Shown here: piece after piece, positions 6,961-7,829 of the stretch
Layout of the letters: each line of letters begins with the position of its first letter
Position numbering within the stretch: the stretch's first letter is position 1
Assembly: GCA_038891515.1 (NCBI GenBank)
Contig: JAWAEB010000072.1
Coordinates: 1 to 7,829, forward strand
DNA from: HRBIN01 sp038891515
GTDB taxonomy: Archaea; Thermoproteota; Nitrososphaeria_A; Caldarchaeales; Caldarchaeaceae
DNA: 7,829 bases
Direction of reading: 5' to 3'
The notes under the pieces: model-generated
What the model was told of the DNA's origin: nothing
What the model saw: only the letters and a program-made list of their open reading frames with translations
The model's database searches: none
Made by a program: the position numbers and the translations under genes

Positions 6961-6971
6961 TTAATATTTAA
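6961..6971. promoter_or_regulatory. AT-rich core promoter shared by the M20 peptidase and nicotinamidase genes
   Basis: TTAATATTTAA is the only clearly AT-rich stretch in the 82-base divergent gap, with TTAA at each end. Read on the plus strand, its centre is about 33 bases from the TTG at 6999, which would give a start a few bases upstream of the codon, effectively leaderless. Read on the minus strand it would start transcription near 6939, giving the peptidase mRNA a leader of about 23 bases; a weaker CTTAAG (6940-6945) lies 26.5 bases from the peptidase ATG and is an alternative. Which element serves which gene is uncertain. Confidence 0.4.
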
Positions 6972-6998
6972 GGGGATGGTCAGCCATACACGACAGTC

Positions 6999-7586
6999 TT
7001 GGAAGATGTTGAGATACCTGAGCCACAGCATGTCAGGCTGAGTAGCTCCAAGACGGCGGTCATAGTCGTGGACATGCAGAACGACTTCGCACATCCGAGG
7101 GGCAAGCTCTACGTTCCCCAAGCTAGGGAGACAATCCCAGCCATCGCAAGACTACTTGATAAGGCTCGGAAGGGCGGGTCCAAGATATTCTACACGCAGG
7201 ACTGGCACAGCCCCCAGGACCCTGAGTTCGCTATATGGGGTGAGCACGCGGTGGAAGGTAGCTGGGGAGCTGAGATTGTGGATGAGCTCAAGCCATCTCC
7301 CGACGACAGGGTGTTGAGGAAGCTGAGATACGATGGCTTCTATGGGACAAGCCTCGACCATCTCTTGAGGATTGAGGATGTTGAGAACCTCGTGATATGC
7401 GGGACAGTTGCCAACATATGTGTCCTCCATACGGCGGGAAGCGCAGCCCTCAGATGGTGGAAGATCTACATACCTGTGGACACGATATCGGCTCTGACTG
7501 AATTTGACTATAGAGCAGCCTTGCGTCAGATAACGTTTCTCTATAGGGGTGTACTTACAGAGGTGGATAGGCTGGAGTTGAGCTAG
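6999..7586 (+). CDS. pncA: Nicotinamidase (isochorismatase-like hydrolase)
   Basis: The enzyme hydrolyses nicotinamide to nicotinate and ammonia, the first step of NAD salvage. It has 195 residues from the TTG at 6999. The catalytic triad is visible: D25 in VVDMQNDF, K108 in LRKLRYDGFYGT and the nucleophile C141 in GTVANICVLHTA, where the V-A bond before it matches the family's cis-peptide position. Metal ligands D68 and H70 are in TQDWHSP and H83 in WGEHAV. It resembles archaeal PncA of the Pyrococcus type. TTG is the only reasonable start: an in-frame stop lies at 6969, no ATG or GTG falls between that stop and the Asp motif, and the ATG at 7074 is inside that motif. The nicotinate phosphoribosyltransferase gene begins 4 bases after the stop, confirming the pathway and excluding a generic isochorismatase reading as the better call. 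Confidence 0.92.
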   Translation: MEDVEIPEPQHVRLSSSKTAVIVVDMQNDFAHPRGKLYVPQARETIPAIARLLDKARKGGSKIFYTQDWHSPQDPEFAIWGEHAVEGSWGAEIVDELKPSPDDRVLRKLRYDGFYGTSLDHLLRIEDVENLVICGTVANICVLHTAGSAALRWWKIYIPVDTISALTEFDYRAALRQITFLYRGVLTEVDRLELS

Positions 7587-7590
7587 CTGG

Positions 7591-7829
7591 ATGAGCGGAG
7601 CTAGACGGCCTAGACTATATGTAGCTGAGCCCAATCAGGTAAAGGAGGGCAGGACAACGGATATCTACTTCCAGAGGACCAGAGCTGTTCTCCAGGAAAC
7701 CCACTCTGAAAGGAAATTGTCCGTGGCAGAGGCCCATACATACGGCCTCCCCAAACCCTATACGTGGGCAGTTGCGTCAGGGATCGAGGAAGTAGCCTGG
7801 CTGCTGGAAGGGCTACCAGTTGACGTGTA
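7591..7829 (+). CDS. pncB: Nicotinate phosphoribosyltransferase (3' end beyond window)
   Basis: The 79 visible residues from the ATG at 7591 match the N-terminus of archaeal-type nicotinate phosphoribosyltransferase: RLYVAEPNQVKEGRTTDIYF (residues 8-27) followed by QRTRAVL, in which the EGRTTDIYFQRT stretch is the recognisable signature, and later VASGIEEVAWLLEG. The enzyme joins nicotinate to PRPP, with ATP hydrolysis, to form nicotinate mononucleotide, so it uses the product of the nicotinamidase just upstream. The two genes are separated by four bases (7587-7590) and are surely one transcript. No clear Shine-Dalgarno sequence precedes the ATG. The frame is open to the end of the window with no disruption. 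Confidence 0.9.
   Translation, partial: MSGARRPRLYVAEPNQVKEGRTTDIYFQRTRAVLQETHSERKLSVAEAHTYGLPKPYTWAVASGIEEVAWLLEGLPVDV

Noticed and set aside
7152..7634. 160-codon open frame on the minus strand opposite nicotinamidase
   Set aside because: It is fully antisense to a gene with all catalytic residues in place, its translation has no recognisable motif, and it also crosses the start of the phosphoribosyltransferase gene.
1..7829. CRISPR array, tRNA, transposase, toxin-antitoxin or phage defence genes
   Set aside because: No regularly spaced repeats, cloverleaf-like segments, terminal inverted repeats or matching protein motifs were seen on either strand; nearly all bases are accounted for by housekeeping or surface-protein genes.

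Overview
The window looks like a compactly coded stretch of archaeal chromosome, probably from a thermophilic Thermoproteota-type lineage (a Caldarchaeales/Nitrososphaeria-like relative is my guess, not shown). The support is an archaeal-lipid geranylgeranyl reductase, TATA boxes about 26-27 bases upstream of start codons that lack Shine-Dalgarno motifs (leaderless genes), GTG and TTG starts, frequent AGG/AGA arginine codons by eye, and large exported proteins held by a C-terminal membrane helix. There is no rRNA, tRNA, CRISPR array, insertion sequence or phage signature, and no gene-free stretch longer than about 90 bases.

Layout: (1) Positions 2-3603, plus strand: the 3' part of a surface-anchored BNR/sialidase-like protein overlaps by 4 bases (GTGA) an 839-residue surface-anchored solute-binding protein of the DppA/OppA type. 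(2) Positions 3600-4337, minus strand: an unrecognised protein with an N-terminal membrane helix and a long coiled coil, converging on the binding protein so that the two stop codons share TTAA. (3) Positions 4426-5574, plus strand: a FAD-dependent geranylgeranyl reductase, divergent from the coiled-coil gene across a small AT-rich promoter region. (4) Positions 5546-6916, minus strand: an M20-family dipeptidase-like metallopeptidase whose 3' end overlaps the reductase by 29 bases. (5) Positions 6999-7829, plus strand: nicotinamidase followed 4 bases later by the start of nicotinate phosphoribosyltransferase, cut by the window end.

How the genes fit together: the first pair are likely cell-surface proteins that bind or process external glycans or peptides, although no permease or ATPase is visible. 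The M20 peptidase could finish the breakdown of imported dipeptides, but it is a separate transcription unit and that link is only thematic. The last pair is a clear NAD salvage operon (nicotinamide to nicotinate to nicotinate mononucleotide). The reductase saturates isoprenoid lipid chains.

The most unusual observation is that the binding protein's motifs run in rotated order: the middle and C-terminal parts of a DppA-like protein come first and the N-terminal part comes second, as expected for a circular permutation of the SBP_bac_5 fold, followed by a beta-rich domain, a Thr-rich stalk and a membrane anchor. I see no defence system, mobile element or other obvious undescribed multi-gene system.
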